From Candidatus Fredericiella danica (GTDB taxonomy: Bacteria > Chloroflexota > Anaerolineae > Caldilineales > Caldilineaceae): 64,000 bases of DNA. The stretch covers positions 75,113 to 139,112 of the forward strand of contig JADJPH010000014.1 in NCBI GenBank assembly GCA_016713335.1, given 5' to 3'. A program made the position numbers and the translations under genes. Each line of letters opens with the position of its first letter. Within the stretch, counting starts at the first letter, position 1. Below, piece by piece: positions 10,053-20,468 of the stretch. Under the pieces are notes generated by a model. The model saw only the letters and a program-made list of their open reading frames with translations. It was not told the DNA's origin and ran no database searches.

Positions 10053-11043
10053 TTACTGCGCAAATGCCTTTTCATTGTTGATGGCGTCGAAGGCATTCTT
10101 GGCGAGTTCCTGCACGGACTTGACCTGTCCATACCAGACACTGCCGCCTGCATTCGACTGGCTTGCCGCATAAGCCAGCATCTGTGACGCAGTCAGACCG
10201 GTCGCCCCACCAAATGCTGAACTCACGTCGGCGTAGGTCGCACAGGTGCCTACCGGTGTGCAGATCAACGTCAGATCAATGGCAACACCACCGAGCGGCG
10301 CGGGCGCCCCGATCTTGTTGCCCCAATGCTGAGTCGCTGAAGTAGACATCCAGCGCAGTGGCAGCATCTGGGCCTTGAGCATCGCATTCATCGCGGCCCC
10401 GGATGCGTTTGCCGCCTTGATCACGCTGGTAGCATAGGCGCCGACCTTTGCGCACGTTGCCGTTTCACTGAGATCCTGGAACGGCGCATATTGGCGGAGC
10501 CATGTAGTAGACGGACAAAGTCCCGCAGTCGCCTGACCGGTGATGATTGCCTGACCGTTCTTGTTTTGCCAGAAGCCTATGGTCAACGCCCCAGTCTTGA
10601 CAGGACCGCAGACGGTAATGGTCTGGCTTGCAGAATCGGTCGCGCCGGTGTCATTGGCCGTGAATGTAGCCGTGTTGTCATAGGACACACAATTATACTG
10701 CGGCATTGTCACCGTACGTGCGTAGGTGAATTGCGTTGGATTGGCGGCGCCAACACACCTGGCCAAGGTCACCTGCATAGCTGTCGGTGACGTTCGCGCA
10801 TTCATCAATCTGATTCTCGGTGAAGGCAATCGTGCTGAAGGTCCAGATGGCCGAGCCAGCTGCCAGCACCGTGTCGTTGCCCAGGGCCTGGCCGGGCCAT
10901 GTGACCGTCACAACGTTATTGATGGGATTCTCAGTCGCCGGTGGAACACTCAACGTGCATTCATAGGCAAATTTTGTTTCCACCGTGGTCAGTGTCTGGG
11001 CACCACCATTCGCAACTACGCAGAGGGTGCCTCTCTCACAAAC
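10053..11043 (-). CDS. Secreted or cell-surface protein, broken 5' end
   Basis: Minus-strand protein built from Ig-like stretches with conserved Cys and Thr (NVVTVTWPGQ, then YDNTATFTANDTGATDSAS), followed by a C-terminal region containing TIGFWQNKNGQ. The last is typical of large secreted proteins with prealbumin-like or DUF11-like repeats. The frame changes near 10760. Upstream the frame is closed at 11044-11046 and no signal peptide is seen, so the 5' part is missing or shifted again. The GFWQNKNG region may be a small terminal module, but its function is unknown. A hairpin at 9987-10022 probably ends the transcript. Confidence 0.6.
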
Positions 11044-11268
11044 CTACAAGCCAAAGACCAAACATGCGGCGGCTGACAAGCACCAAGCGACTGGCGCGCG
11101 ACGCGAGGTTTCAGAATGGGCCTGAAAGTTAGCCTGAGTTCCAACCCAGTGTACGGCAGGGCAGAGGTGATCACAATCAGGATTATTCGCTCCTACTTGT
11201 AGGAAATGCGGAAATTTCACCTGCTTCCGTTCCTACGCCGTACGCGCGGGTGGCGGCAAGTTGAACTG

Positions 11269-11591
11269 CTAGACGAGGTTGTTCTCCACGGCATAACGGA
11301 CCAGTTCTGCCGTGGAATGGAGGTCAAGCTTCTCGAGGATACGGGTACGATAGGTGCTGATCGTCTTGACGCTGAGGAAAGCCAGCGCGGGGCGGAAACC
11401 CCAACCGCTCACTCGGGGCCCCACCCCCACCCACCCACCACCACATCCGGGTCTAGTTCACGCACCTGTGCCAGCGCCTCGCGTCCATTACATGCTTCAC
11501 CGGCGATGGCAATGTCGCGCGTTTCGCTCAAGATCTGCACCAGGCCTTCACGCATGATCTTGTGGTCATCTACAATCAACGTGCGGATCAT
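11269..11591 (-). pseudogene. NarL-family response regulator with internal deletion
   Basis: The reading starts as a normal receiver (MIRTLIVDDHKIMREGL, continuing to ELDPDVVV), then stops matching just before the phosphoacceptor Asp. It resumes in another frame inside the LuxR recognition helix (LSVKTISTYRTRILEKL) and ends at NNLV with a stop at 11269-11271. About 100 residues, including the phosphorylation site and most of the helix-turn-helix, are missing. The junction (about 11400-11450) is a C-rich tract of CCCAC/CCACC type. The start overlaps the kinase stop by four bases (ATGA, 11588-11591), so this was the kinase's cognate regulator. Either a true deletion or a collapsed low-complexity assembly. 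Confidence 0.75.
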
Positions 11592-14500
11592 GGTTTGTTC
11601 CTCGATTGGGGGTGGCGTGGAATCACGACGGTGACAATTGTCCCCTCATGGGGTGTGCCAGCAATCGTTGCCCGGCCGTTCCAGGGAAAGAGCCGCTCGC
11701 GAATGCCGATCAGGCCAAAGGAGTGTGGATCGGCCACGCGGTCGGCGGCAATGCCCACCCCATCGTCGCGCACCTCAAGCCGGATTTCGCTTGCAGTCAC
11801 CTGCAGGGTAAGCCATGCGTGAGCAGCGTCAGCGTGACGCACGACATTGGTGAGCGCCTCCTGGGCGATCCGAAAAAGCGCAGTGGCCAGGTCACTATCC
11901 CACATGACAACCGCATCGCCTTGATCGATGAATGTACACTGCACACCGTTCCGCTCCGTCACTTGATTGGAGAGCCATTCGAGCGCATCGATGAGCCCGA
12001 ATTGGTCAAGAATCGGTGGCCGCAGATCAGAAGCGATGCGCCGGACGGCGCGGATGGCATCCCCCAGGTGATCGTTCATCGCCGCAAGCTTGCGCAGAAT
12101 TGCAGCATTGCCAGCGTCCACCTGATGGGTCAGCCAGGTCACATCCATTTTGAGAGCCGTCAACATCTGACCCAGTTCATCATGGATTTCGCGGGCGATG
12201 CGGGTCTGCTCCTCTTCCCGGACCGATTCAATGTGGCGGCTGAGCGCATGCAACTGCTCAGAATTTGCCCGCAGTTGCCGCTCCATCTGCTTGCGCTCGC
12301 TGATGTCAACGAACATGGCGCGCACGCCTAGAACATGCCCCGCTTCGTCGCGTTCGTTGCGGGTGCGCAGTAAAGCCTCCAATACCTGACCGGAGTTTGT
12401 CTGCAACGTACATTCTGCCTCGCCGTACAGACCCCGCCGGTTGTGCGTCTGAGCGAACAATGCCACACAAGTAGGTGACGGTTGCACCATCAACTGCCGG
12501 ATTGGTTTCCCCACCAACTCTTCACGCGCGTATCCAAGACTCTGCACGAAAAGCGCATTGCAGTCAACGATGGTGGGGGCGCTGTTCCGTTCATGGACAA
12601 TCGCATACATGAACGGTGCTTCTTCAAAGAGATTGCGAAACTGTAATTCGGCTTCGTGCTGTGCGGTCTCTGCGAACTTGCGATCCGTCACGTCGTGCAG
12701 ATAAGCGTGGATTCCGCCAAATGCCTCACCGGCAAGTGCGGCAGCAACCTGACCCTCAACGATCAGTGGTTGTCCATTGACATTGCAGAGCACCGTGTTG
12801 ATAGGGAGTGATTCAGCGCCCTCGGCGATCAGGCGAAAGATGCGCATGACGTGATTGCGCTCAGAGGGATGGACAACATCGACCAGATGTAGCCGACGGG
12901 CCTCATCCTCCGTGTATCCTAGCCGGGTTCGCCACGAATGGTTGACAAAAACAAATGCGCCAGTTGCATCGGTGCTGCAAAGGATATCTTGCGTTGATTC
13001 CACAATCGCGCGATACTTCGCTTCACTTTTTTCCAGTGCGCGCTGCATCTGACGGATCACTGACATATCGCGGTTAACGGCAACGGCGCCCAACGTCTTT
13101 CCTGCTTCATCCCTTACGGTCGCTACAGCAGCCCAAATCTCGATCGCGGAACCGTCGCGGCGACGCTGGATGACCTCACCACTCCAGAAACCCTGCATCT
13201 CAAACCGGCTGATCGAGATCTCAGGAGTCGAATCTAGTAGGTTTGTTGGGGTCACTCGCGCAGCGGGCGGCCAATCACTTCCGTCGCCGGATAACCGTAG
13301 AGCACCTCAGCCGCTCTGTTCCATGAGATGACCCGGAGGTTATTGTCCACCGAGATGACAGCGTCAGAAATGTTGTCAAGGAGGTTCGCCTGATAACGAA
13401 GCTGGAGTTCGGCCCGCCGTTGTACAGTGATATCGCGGATCATGGCCAGGCATTCGAGTTCGCTGATTGAGGTGATGCGCGCCTCAAGCACAGCCGGTTC
13501 GCCATCGAGGAGAACGTCATACTCCGTCCGTTCCACGTGACCGCTTTGGTTGCACACTGCTCTGTCGGTGAGTTGTCTGAGATTCGCCGGCAGTAGCGCA
13601 TCGAGCCGCTGCGTGGCATGCAACCACGACTTTCGATCGGGATGGACTGCTTCCACCTGCAAAGCGCATGGATTACCGCCATTACAGGTGATGCGCACCA
13701 TCAAGTCCGGGATCGTGTCCAGGATCGCCCGGTTACGCCCCTCACTCTCGGCCAGCGCGACGAGTGCCACCTGGCGTTCAGCCATTTCTGTCTCAAGGGC
13801 ATGCGTCCGCTCCTGCACACGCTCCTCAAGTTGAAGCGCCAACCGTTCGAGTTCGTGCTCCGCCTGCCACCGCCGGGTAATATCGTGAAAGATGTACAGC
13901 CAACCCAGCGGGCATTGATCCCCGCCACGCACGGTCGAAATGCGAAGGTCGAAAACTCGCTCGGCGCCGCCCGCGACGAGCCTTGTGTCGCCTCGCCACT
14001 CCGCCTGCTGCTCAATAATGGCGCTGATGGACGGCGCCTGTTCTCCAATCAAAGGTGAAAGCAACGTGCCCACCAACTGGCGGCCTGGTGGTGGTGCAAA
14101 GAATTGCTGTGCGGCTTGATTGATTTCAACAATGCGCTGGTGAAGGTCGGTTACCACGATTGCATCATGGATCGATTCGTAGATAACAGTCCGTGCAACC
14201 GGAACAACTTCAAAAAGATGCAGACGCAGAAGATTCCAGACATAAATCGCGCCGGCAATTGTCATGGCAAAAGGCGTTAGATCGAGCCATGAGACCGATA
14301 CCCATTGCCCAAGGTACAAAAAATTGGCAATCCATACCAATAGGATGCCTGTCAGAAGCGCCGCTGCCTGTCGCCGGAAGATTCCTTTCGCCTGTACGGT
14401 CGTTGCCAATAACCAGAAAGTGCCTATCATCACCAGCAGATAGTCATTCACAACTAAGAGCCAGAAGGCCGACGCCATGAGTGACCGCCAGCATTGGAAT

Positions 14501-14923
14501 GGGAGTCGTCGTGTCGAGCTCCGTGGTGCTCCAAATCAGACCATGCGCTTCATTTGTCCATACCAAGATCAGGCTGAGGACCGGGATTGCGCTCATCAAC
14601 ACAATCCCAATGGGGTTTCTGATAATCCATCGATCTTGGTGAGTGTACAGGACGGTGAATACGAGCCACGCCGGCACCACCGCAGCAATCCCGATATACT
14701 CAACCTTAGCGAAGAAGATCTTCTCATCTAGCGTGGGCGAATATATCTCCAATGCGTAGGCAACTTCCCAAATTGCCACCGCGATCAGCATCGAAATCAA
14801 AGCCTTTGCGCCCAATGCACTTCGCCGTGGGACGATGATCGTGATGAGAAAGATCGATGTAATGGCCGCAACGACGAGTGGAAAACAGTACACGAAGTAC
14901 CAGATCAAAGGTTGGATCTCCAA
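11588..14923 (-). CDS. 7TM, multi-PAS sensor histidine kinase (HisKA_3), two frame changes
   Basis: Large membrane sensor kinase of about 1,110 residues, read from 14923 down to 11588. The N-terminal 7TM-type module (from MEIQPLIWYFVYCFP) crosses a frame change near 14465. It is followed by at least four PAS/PAC units (VIYESIHDAIVVTD; NLLDNISDAVISVDNN; STQDILCSTDATG; FEEAPFMYAIVHE). A second frame change at 13252-13255 falls inside a PAS domain, showing this is a single gene. The catalytic end has HisKA_3 (TRIAREIHDELGQMLTALK) and HATPase (QEALTNVVRHA, RDDGVGIA). It is translationally coupled to the damaged NarL-type regulator just downstream. Signal unknown. Confidence 0.83.
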
Positions 14924-15087
14924 TCAGAGTGCAATTCAGGTTACTTCATGCGGCAGAAACCCAATTGCAAAGTCGGCAAGTTTCCAATTTTATGGGCCAT
15001 GCAGTGGACTCAAGCCAACGCAATAATGCCGCAGTCGGATTCGCGGGATGTGATGACAGTGTCGCTTAGGCAAATGTAAGGATATTA

Positions 15088-15252
15088 CTAATCATAGGAG
15101 GAATTCCTGTCACCGTCAACGGGGCCGCCTACTGATGCGACGCCCTGGCTGCCGGGCTGGACCGGCCAGATGCGATACGGGCGCATCATCTCGTTGTCTT
15201 CATGTTCGACGATGTGACAGTGCTGTCGCAGACCGACAAACCTGGCGCTTGG
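15088..15252 (-). pseudogene. C-terminal remnant of a multicopper oxidase
   Basis: The minus strand encodes HCHIVEHEDNEMMRPYR, the type-1/type-3 copper-binding C-terminal signature of CotA- or bilirubin-oxidase-like multicopper oxidases (H-C-H, His and Met ligands). A 17-residue tail follows to a stop at 15088-15090. The frame is closed upstream at 15253-15255, so only about 55 residues of a protein normally about 500 long remain. It sits against the promoter of the RpiR gene and is probably a leftover of a deletion or rearrangement. Confidence 0.7.
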
Positions 15253-15344
15253 TTATGAAACGAATTTTCTCGCCGTTTTCTTTAGAGAAATTTTCTGCTA
15301 TACTTGCGCGCAATGAAAGGCCGATCTGGGTCAGGAGTAGCGTT

Positions 15345-16206
15345 GTGGTCGCATTAGAAGGCGTGCCTTCGAGTCTGTTGCTAAAGATTCGTGCGCTGCT
15401 CCCGGCCATGAACACGCAGGAGCAAAAAGTTGGGCAGTACATCCTGAGCAACGCGGACAGCGTCGTCCACCTTGCCATCGGCGAACTTGCCCAGCGCTGC
15501 CACGCGAGTGACACCACCATCTTTCGCTTCTGCCGCAAGGTGGGTGCACAGGGCTACCAGGACTTCAAGATCCGTCTCGCCCAGGACATGGCTGCGAACC
15601 GTACGCCGATTTACGTTGCCGTCGACGCGGCGGATACGTTGGTGGACGTGCTATACAAAACCATGATGGCCAACGTGAAGGCACTGGAAGATACCCTCTC
15701 GGTCATGAATTTGGCTGCACTGGAGCATACAGCGAACGCATTGCTCGCGGCACGCCGGGTTGACATCTACGGGTCTGGCGGTGGCGCCATCGCCGCACTC
15801 GATCTGCAGTATAAGTTGATGCGGCTTGGGGTACGTGCCGTCCCCCACAGATGCCGAGATGCAAGTCATCTCGGCGACGCTCTTGACCCCTGCCGATGCC
15901 GCCGTCGCGATCTCCCATTCTGGCGAGTCACTCGACGTGCTGCGCGCACTGCAAGTCGCCAAAGACGCAGGCGCACTGACGATTGCCATCACCAATCATC
16001 CGGAGTCGGCGATTGCGAAGACGGCGGAGATCAGTGTCTTTACTGCGGCCCAGGAGTCACTCGGCCATAGCTATCCGCTCGGCGCACGCGTCGCACAAAT
16101 TGGCCTGATTGACGTCTTGCATGCGTTCATGGCTTCAAAACGCAGGGATGAAGTGGATCTAAATCATGCCCGCATTGGGGAAGCCTTGCTCAAACGGCAG
16201 GGATAA
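15345..16206 (+). CDS. RpiR-family transcriptional regulator (HTH + SIS), one frameshift
   Basis: Sugar-phosphate-responsive regulator. GTG 15345 lies seven bases after AGGAG (15333-15337). The N-terminal RpiR helix-turn-helix (residues about 10-85; ELAQRCHASDTTIFRFCRK) is followed by a SIS sugar-isomerase fold (IYGSGGGAIAALDL, then AVAISHSGESLDVL) that binds phosphosugars. The frame changes near 15840; both halves together give the normal length of about 285 residues. The AT-rich leader contains the near-palindromic AGAAATTTTCT (15285-15295) and TATACT (15299-15304), plausible as operator and -10 element. Which genes it controls is not clear; the neighbours are not a sugar operon. Confidence 0.83.
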
Positions 16207-16314
16207 AGCATGCAGAGGCCTGCGACTGTCCGTCGACAATGGATCGGGCGGAAGGGTTTTGCACCAGTCGGACCTTGTGGCTGCTGATTAAGTTCATTGA
16301 GGAGACAACTCCAA

Positions 16315-16788
16315 ATGCAAAAAATCACGCCGTTTCTATGGTTCAATGACAACGCAGAAGAAGCCATGCTCTTCTACACCTCGATCTTCAAAAACTCGAA
16401 GATTATCGCCGTCAGTCGGTAGGGCGACGCCGGGCCAGGCCCGGCCGGGTCGGTCATGTCCGCCACCTTTGAACTCGAAGGCCAGCAGTTCATGGCGCTG
16501 AATGGCGGCCCGGTGTATCACTTTACACCGGCCATTTCGCTCTTTGTGAACTGCGCAACGCAGGCTGAGGTGGATGAACTGTGGGACAAACTCTGCGCAG
16601 GAGGCAAGCCGGAACGCTGCGGCTGGCTTGTCGACAAATTCGGTCTGTCCTGGCAGATCATCCCAACCGCATTGGGTGAATTGCTGCAGGATCCGGACCC
16701 CATGAAGTCGCAGCGAGTCATGTATGCCATGCTCCAGATGGACAAGATCGAGGTCGACAAATTGCAACAAGCCTATGCCGGTGAATAG
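16315..16788 (+). CDS. PhnB/glyoxalase-like protein with in-frame TAG
   Basis: VOC-superfamily protein of the PhnB / 3-demethylubiquinone methyltransferase-like group. ATG 16315 follows GAGGAGA. It opens with ITPFLWFNDNAEEAM, and the later part has FELEGQQFMALNGGP, LSWQIIP and LLQDPDP, all in the same frame. A TAG at about 16420-16422 interrupts this frame exactly where relatives have Tyr in a S-R-Y-G-D motif. The rest is intact at family length (about 157 residues). It could be a point mutation, a base-calling error or readthrough. Substrate unknown. Confidence 0.75.
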
Positions 16789-17000
16789 CCCACGCCTGAG
16801 CGCAAGACTTGGAACAAAGTAGAGGTCGTAAGCGGAATGGCTCAGGAGACTGAAGCGCACCGGCAAAGGCCGAAGCCGCAGTCTTGCTCCCGCCGGCCGT
16901 TTCTGCAGGATAGCAGTGCGGCGGCGCTTGGCCCATTGGCGGCAACACCCGATGCGCCGACCCCAATCATCCGTCCCCGGCGCTGCCGGCATGGTGACCA

Positions 17001-18344
17001 GTGCAGGGCGCGCCGCACCCGTTTGTCCGACCCGCGGTTGCGGGCTCGCCGGCCGGGGCAGCGATTCATGCGCTGGATCAACGCCTGGCACAGGTTGTTA
17101 CTGCGCCGGGCGCCGAACTCTCTGGGCTTGCGGTGGCGGTATCGATCGACGGCAACCTCGCGTACGAAGGCTACCTGGGGCGGCGGCATATTGCGGAAGA
17201 CAGCCAGGGCAGGGATCTCCCCGTCACATCGGACACGCGGTTTCGGGTCGCCTCGATTTCAAAACTCTTTTTAGCCCTTGGCGTGATGCGCCTGGCAGAA
17301 CGACGCCTGCTTGATCTCGACTGCGACGTCAGCGATCATCTCGGTTTTGCACTGCGTAACCCATCCTTTCCCGAACGCGTCATCACGCCACGGATGCTCC
17401 TTTGCCACACCTCCTCTGTGCGCGATGGGGCGTCCTATCGTTTCCCGCTGCCGGCAACGTTGGCAAGCGGTTTTCAACCTGACGGCGCCTATTGGGAAGG
17501 AGGTAGCCATTTCGCTCCACCTGTCGCAGGCATCGATACATCGCCCGGCAAATACTTTTCGTACTCCAATCTCGGCTATGGAGTGCTTGCCACACTGGTT
17601 GAGCACATCAGCGGTGAACGTTTCGACGATTACATGGCAAATCATGTCTTGCAGCCATTGGGACTGAACGCGACTTATTCTCCAAGCAGCCTCACCCGCA
17701 TAGATCGTGACAACCTGGCGGCGCTCTATCGCAGACAGTGCGGTGGTGTTTGGAATCCGGAAGGTCCCTGGTGTGCTCAGATTGACGACTATCGAGGCGC
17801 ATTGCCGGAGATGCCAGATGGCATCGATCGCTACCGCGCCGGCACGAACGGCACGCTCTTCGCACCCAACGGCGGCTTGCGCGCAACCGCACGCGAATTG
17901 CTCGAAATCATCCATCTCTTTCTGGATGGCGCCCGCGGCGCAGACACGCCGTTGCTGAAGAACACCACCATCCGGGCGATGTTTGCCGACCAATGGCGTT
18001 ACGATCCGGACCGCCGGAATGGCAATGCAGCTGCCGGCGCCATGCGCGCATGGGGTCTCGGTCTTCATCATCTGACCGGCAACCCGACCATGCCCGGTCT
18101 ACTGGGGGATCAGGTCGTAGCCGGGCGCAGCGACATACAACTGTGGGGGCATCTGGGGAACGCCTATGGCTTGCTCGGCGCAATGCTGTTCGATCCGCGA
18201 CGCAATACGGGTCTGGTCTATCTGATTGGCGGCGTCAGCCGTGAACCGGCAATTTACACAGGAACCTATTCCGCATTTACACGCTGGGAAGAACAAATCC
18301 TGAGCGCAATCTACGCTACGATCCTTCAGTCACGCTACGCCTGA
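17001..18344 (+). CDS. Serine beta-lactamase-like hydrolase
   Basis: Class C beta-lactamase / penicillin-binding-protein-like serine hydrolase, 447 residues. The nucleophile motif S-x-x-K is in VASISKLF (about 17252-17275), the Y-x-N motif in YSNLGYG (about 17562), and the third-element equivalent of KTG is WGHLGNAYG near 18145. The GTG start at 17001 has no clear signal peptide. A different frame just upstream (about 16893-16935) encodes RRPFLQDSSAAALG, which looks like a twin-arginine leader, so the true start may lie upstream across a frame change. Family members are esterases or peptidases; substrate unknown. Confidence 0.8.
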   Translation: MQGAPHPFVRPAVAGSPAGAAIHALDQRLAQVVTAPGAELSGLAVAVSIDGNLAYEGYLGRRHIAEDSQGRDLPVTSDTRFRVASISKLFLALGVMRLAERRLLDLDCDVSDHLGFALRNPSFPERVITPRMLLCHTSSVRDGASYRFPLPATLASGFQPDGAYWEGGSHFAPPVAGIDTSPGKYFSYSNLGYGVLATLVEHISGERFDDYMANHVLQPLGLNATYSPSSLTRIDRDNLAALYRRQCGGVWNPEGPWCAQIDDYRGALPEMPDGIDRYRAGTNGTLFAPNGGLRATARELLEIIHLFLDGARGADTPLLKNTTIRAMFADQWRYDPDRRNGNAAAGAMRAWGLGLHHLTGNPTMPGLLGDQVVAGRSDIQLWGHLGNAYGLLGAMLFDPRRNTGLVYLIGGVSREPAIYTGTYSAFTRWEEQILSAIYATILQSRYA

Positions 18345-18377
18345 CCCGACCATTCATTAGTGACAAAGGCAAATCCA

Positions 18378-19136
18378 ATGAGTTTCCCTATCCTAGAACA
18401 CGATAGCTCACGCCCAGCCAAGATCGAGCCAGCCGAAGTGATCCGGCCGCGCAACGTGCCTCAGCACTGCGTGATCTGCTTCTTCCGCGAAGTGATCGAA
18501 AAGGTGGTCGCGACGCACAGCGCGCGTGTGGTGGCCGAAAATCGCTGGGAAGATGGCAATCACCCGATTTATGAGATCGACTACAAGGGCAACCGTCTTG
18601 CCTTTTTTCACCCAGGCATCGGTGCACCGCTGTCGTCGAGTTTGCTTGAGGAAGTGATTGCCTTTGGCTGCCGCAAGTTTATTGCGTGTGGCGGCTGTGG
18701 CGTACTGCAAAAGGAGATTGCGGTCGGACACTTGATCGTTGTCTCAAGTGCCGTGCGCGACGAAGGAGTTTCTTACCACTACTTACCACCCAGTCGTGAA
18801 GTCATAGCGGATCTGACCGGCGTTGCGGCGCTGACGCGGACGCTTGATACGCGTGAGATCCCGTATTATCTTGGTAAGACCTGGACGACGGATGCCCCGT
18901 ACCGCGAAACGCCCAACAAGATCGCGGCACGCAAGGCCGAAGGCTGTCTCGTCGTGGAGATGGAAGCCGCCGGGATGATGGCGGTTGCACAATTCCGCGA
19001 CGTGCGCTTTGGCCAGGTACTCTATGGGGGCGATGACCTGAGCGGTGACCAATGGGATCACCGCTCCTGGCAGTCACGACATGACGTCCGCGAAAACCTC
19101 TTCTGGCTGTGCGCAGATGCATGCATCTCACTTTAG
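18378..19136 (+). CDS. Nucleoside phosphorylase (uridine phosphorylase-like)
   Basis: PNP/UDP-family phosphorylase of 252 residues, which splits nucleosides with phosphate to free base and ribose-1-phosphate. Signatures: HPGIGAPLSSSLLEE and ACGGCGVLQ around the phosphate site, and the base/ribose-binding VVEMEAAGMMAVAQ near 18951-18990. ATG 18378 is chosen over GTG 18360 because AAAGG lies eight bases upstream. It begins 33 bases after the serine hydrolase and may share its transcript. Uridine versus purine preference cannot be fixed from sequence. Confidence 0.82.
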   Translation: MSFPILEHDSSRPAKIEPAEVIRPRNVPQHCVICFFREVIEKVVATHSARVVAENRWEDGNHPIYEIDYKGNRLAFFHPGIGAPLSSSLLEEVIAFGCRKFIACGGCGVLQKEIAVGHLIVVSSAVRDEGVSYHYLPPSREVIADLTGVAALTRTLDTREIPYYLGKTWTTDAPYRETPNKIAARKAEGCLVVEMEAAGMMAVAQFRDVRFGQVLYGGDDLSGDQWDHRSWQSRHDVRENLFWLCADACISL

Positions 19137-19170
19137 CCGGTCAGTTTATCTCGCTTTCAATGCGTTTCAA

Positions 19171-19899
19171 CTAGAGGTAAAGATCGACCCTGTGACACCA
19201 CGCGTCTGGTTTGTGCGCGCGGCCATGCCAGACATGGAGTTGATGCATGATCGAAAGCCGGTGGAGTCTCTCGCTAAAGGCCACATTGCTCACGTGGAAC
19301 GGATCCTGATACCCAACTGCCAGGTGGATTTCGATACGCCGAAGCGCATGCAATAGCGCCTCATCACGAATGCTTGGAACAAAATGTAGCGGTGTGTTGA
19401 AGTAGACCAGGTCGTCGTAATAACCATCTAGTAGATCGCAGAAATCGCCGATCGGCGCCGTCAAATCATACCGGCCACTGCATGCCAACACTTTGGTGAC
19501 AATGTCAGGATGTCGAAATGCGAAGTTGACGGCATGAAAGGCACCCATGCTGCAGCCGTGGACAATCAGGCATGAGTTGCGGTTCATGGAGTGCGTGAAG
19601 GGTATCACTTCATACAAAAGATAGGCGTCATAGTCGACATGCCGGCGGATGCGGTGTGCCGGCGGCGCAGCACGGCAATAGAAACTCTCGGCATCAATGC
19701 TGTCGACGCAAAACAATTGCACCCACCCCTGGTCGATTTTCTGCCGGACGCCTTCAATGATGCCGAAGTTTTCGTAGTCAAAGAAACGCCCGGCGCGTGT
19801 GGGAAACACAATGACGCGTGCACCGCCATGCCCAAAGACAAGCAACTCCATGTCGCGATGCAAACGCGGACTATACCACTTGTGATACTCGCGATTCAT
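19171..19899 (-). CDS. Alpha/beta-hydrolase, esterase D-like
   Basis: Putative esterase of about 243 residues with the nucleophile elbow GCSMG (about 19545-19560) and a C-terminal HVWHGRAHKPDAW carrying the likely catalytic His. The fold order (HGGARVIVFPTRAGRFFDYENFG, here shortened to its recognisable start HGGARVIVFPT, then the elbow, then the His) matches the S-formylglutathione hydrolase/esterase D group used widely on acyl esters. ATG 19899 is preferred; GTG 19911 is possible. It converges on the nucleoside phosphorylase with a 34-base gap. Substrate unknown. Confidence 0.75.
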   Translation of the reverse strand: MNREYHKWYSPRLHRDMELLVFGHGGARVIVFPTRAGRFFDYENFGIIEGVRQKIDQGWVQLFCVDSIDAESFYCRAAPPAHRIRRHVDYDAYLLYEVIPFTHSMNRNSCLIVHGCSMGAFHAVNFAFRHPDIVTKVLACSGRYDLTAPIGDFCDLLDGYYDDLVYFNTPLHFVPSIRDEALLHALRRIEIHLAVGYQDPFHVSNVAFSERLHRLSIMHQLHVWHGRAHKPDAWCHRVDLYL

Positions 19900-20417
19900 G
19901 GACCGTAGCACACGTCTCTGTCAATCTTGCGGCTTTGCGGCGCTCGTGATGAGCCGCTGAATCTCGCTTGGGAGCGCTTTTCGCCGACCTGGATTGGCTT
20001 GGGAATTTTGCACCTGGGGTTTGGGCCGGCTGTAGATTCGATGGAGTTTGTAGAGTAGCACTTTGGAAGAGGTTGTTTGAAGAGGTCGCACCGGTCCCGT
20101 ACTTGAAGTTGCCATCGCATGCTCCAATACTGAGTCTGGTTTGAAGAGGCCTGAGTAGTCAAGGCCGCTTGCTTTTGGATGTGGCCAGTGGTACTGTTGG
20201 TCACGATACCAACTTCAGTTGAACAAATCACACCGTTTTGTGATCCCCATATCAACGTTCGCTTAATACTTTCGCCTGGCCGAGGTTCAGGAAGAGAACC
20301 TATGGCTCTATAAGGGTCCGTATATCATCCCAGATGTGACAGTGACAGCACAGCCTGTCGCGTGCATCCTGCGCCTGTGTTGTGGTACCCGAGATGTCGT
20401 TTAGAACCAGCGTTGTG
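19900..20417. other. Long non-coding stretch
   Basis: About 500 bases without a convincing gene. A 68-codon minus-strand frame (19921-20127, Arg/Lys/Pro/Ser-rich) has no recognisable family and no ribosome binding site. The stretch probably holds the esterase promoter and untranslated DNA. Confidence 0.4.
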
Positions 20418-20458
20418 CACGAGGGGTACCGCGGCAAGACGCCGCGGTACCCCTCGTG
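20418..20458 (-). terminator. 18-bp perfect hairpin behind the phytase gene
   Basis: CACGAGGGGTACCGCGGC (20418-20435) pairs perfectly with 20441-20458 across a five-base loop. It is 11 bases past the phytase stop. There is no T-run, so it may stabilise the mRNA end rather than act as a classical terminator. Confidence 0.65.
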
Positions 20459-20468
20459 CGTACTGTCG

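Noticed and set aside
15135..15344. N-terminal extension of the RpiR frame
   Set aside because: The strong AGGAG-GTG start at 15345 and the opposite-strand multicopper oxidase tail show that the upstream frame is not coding.
19921..20127. 68-codon minus-strand frame
   Set aside because: No family, no ribosome binding site and biased composition; not supported as a gene.
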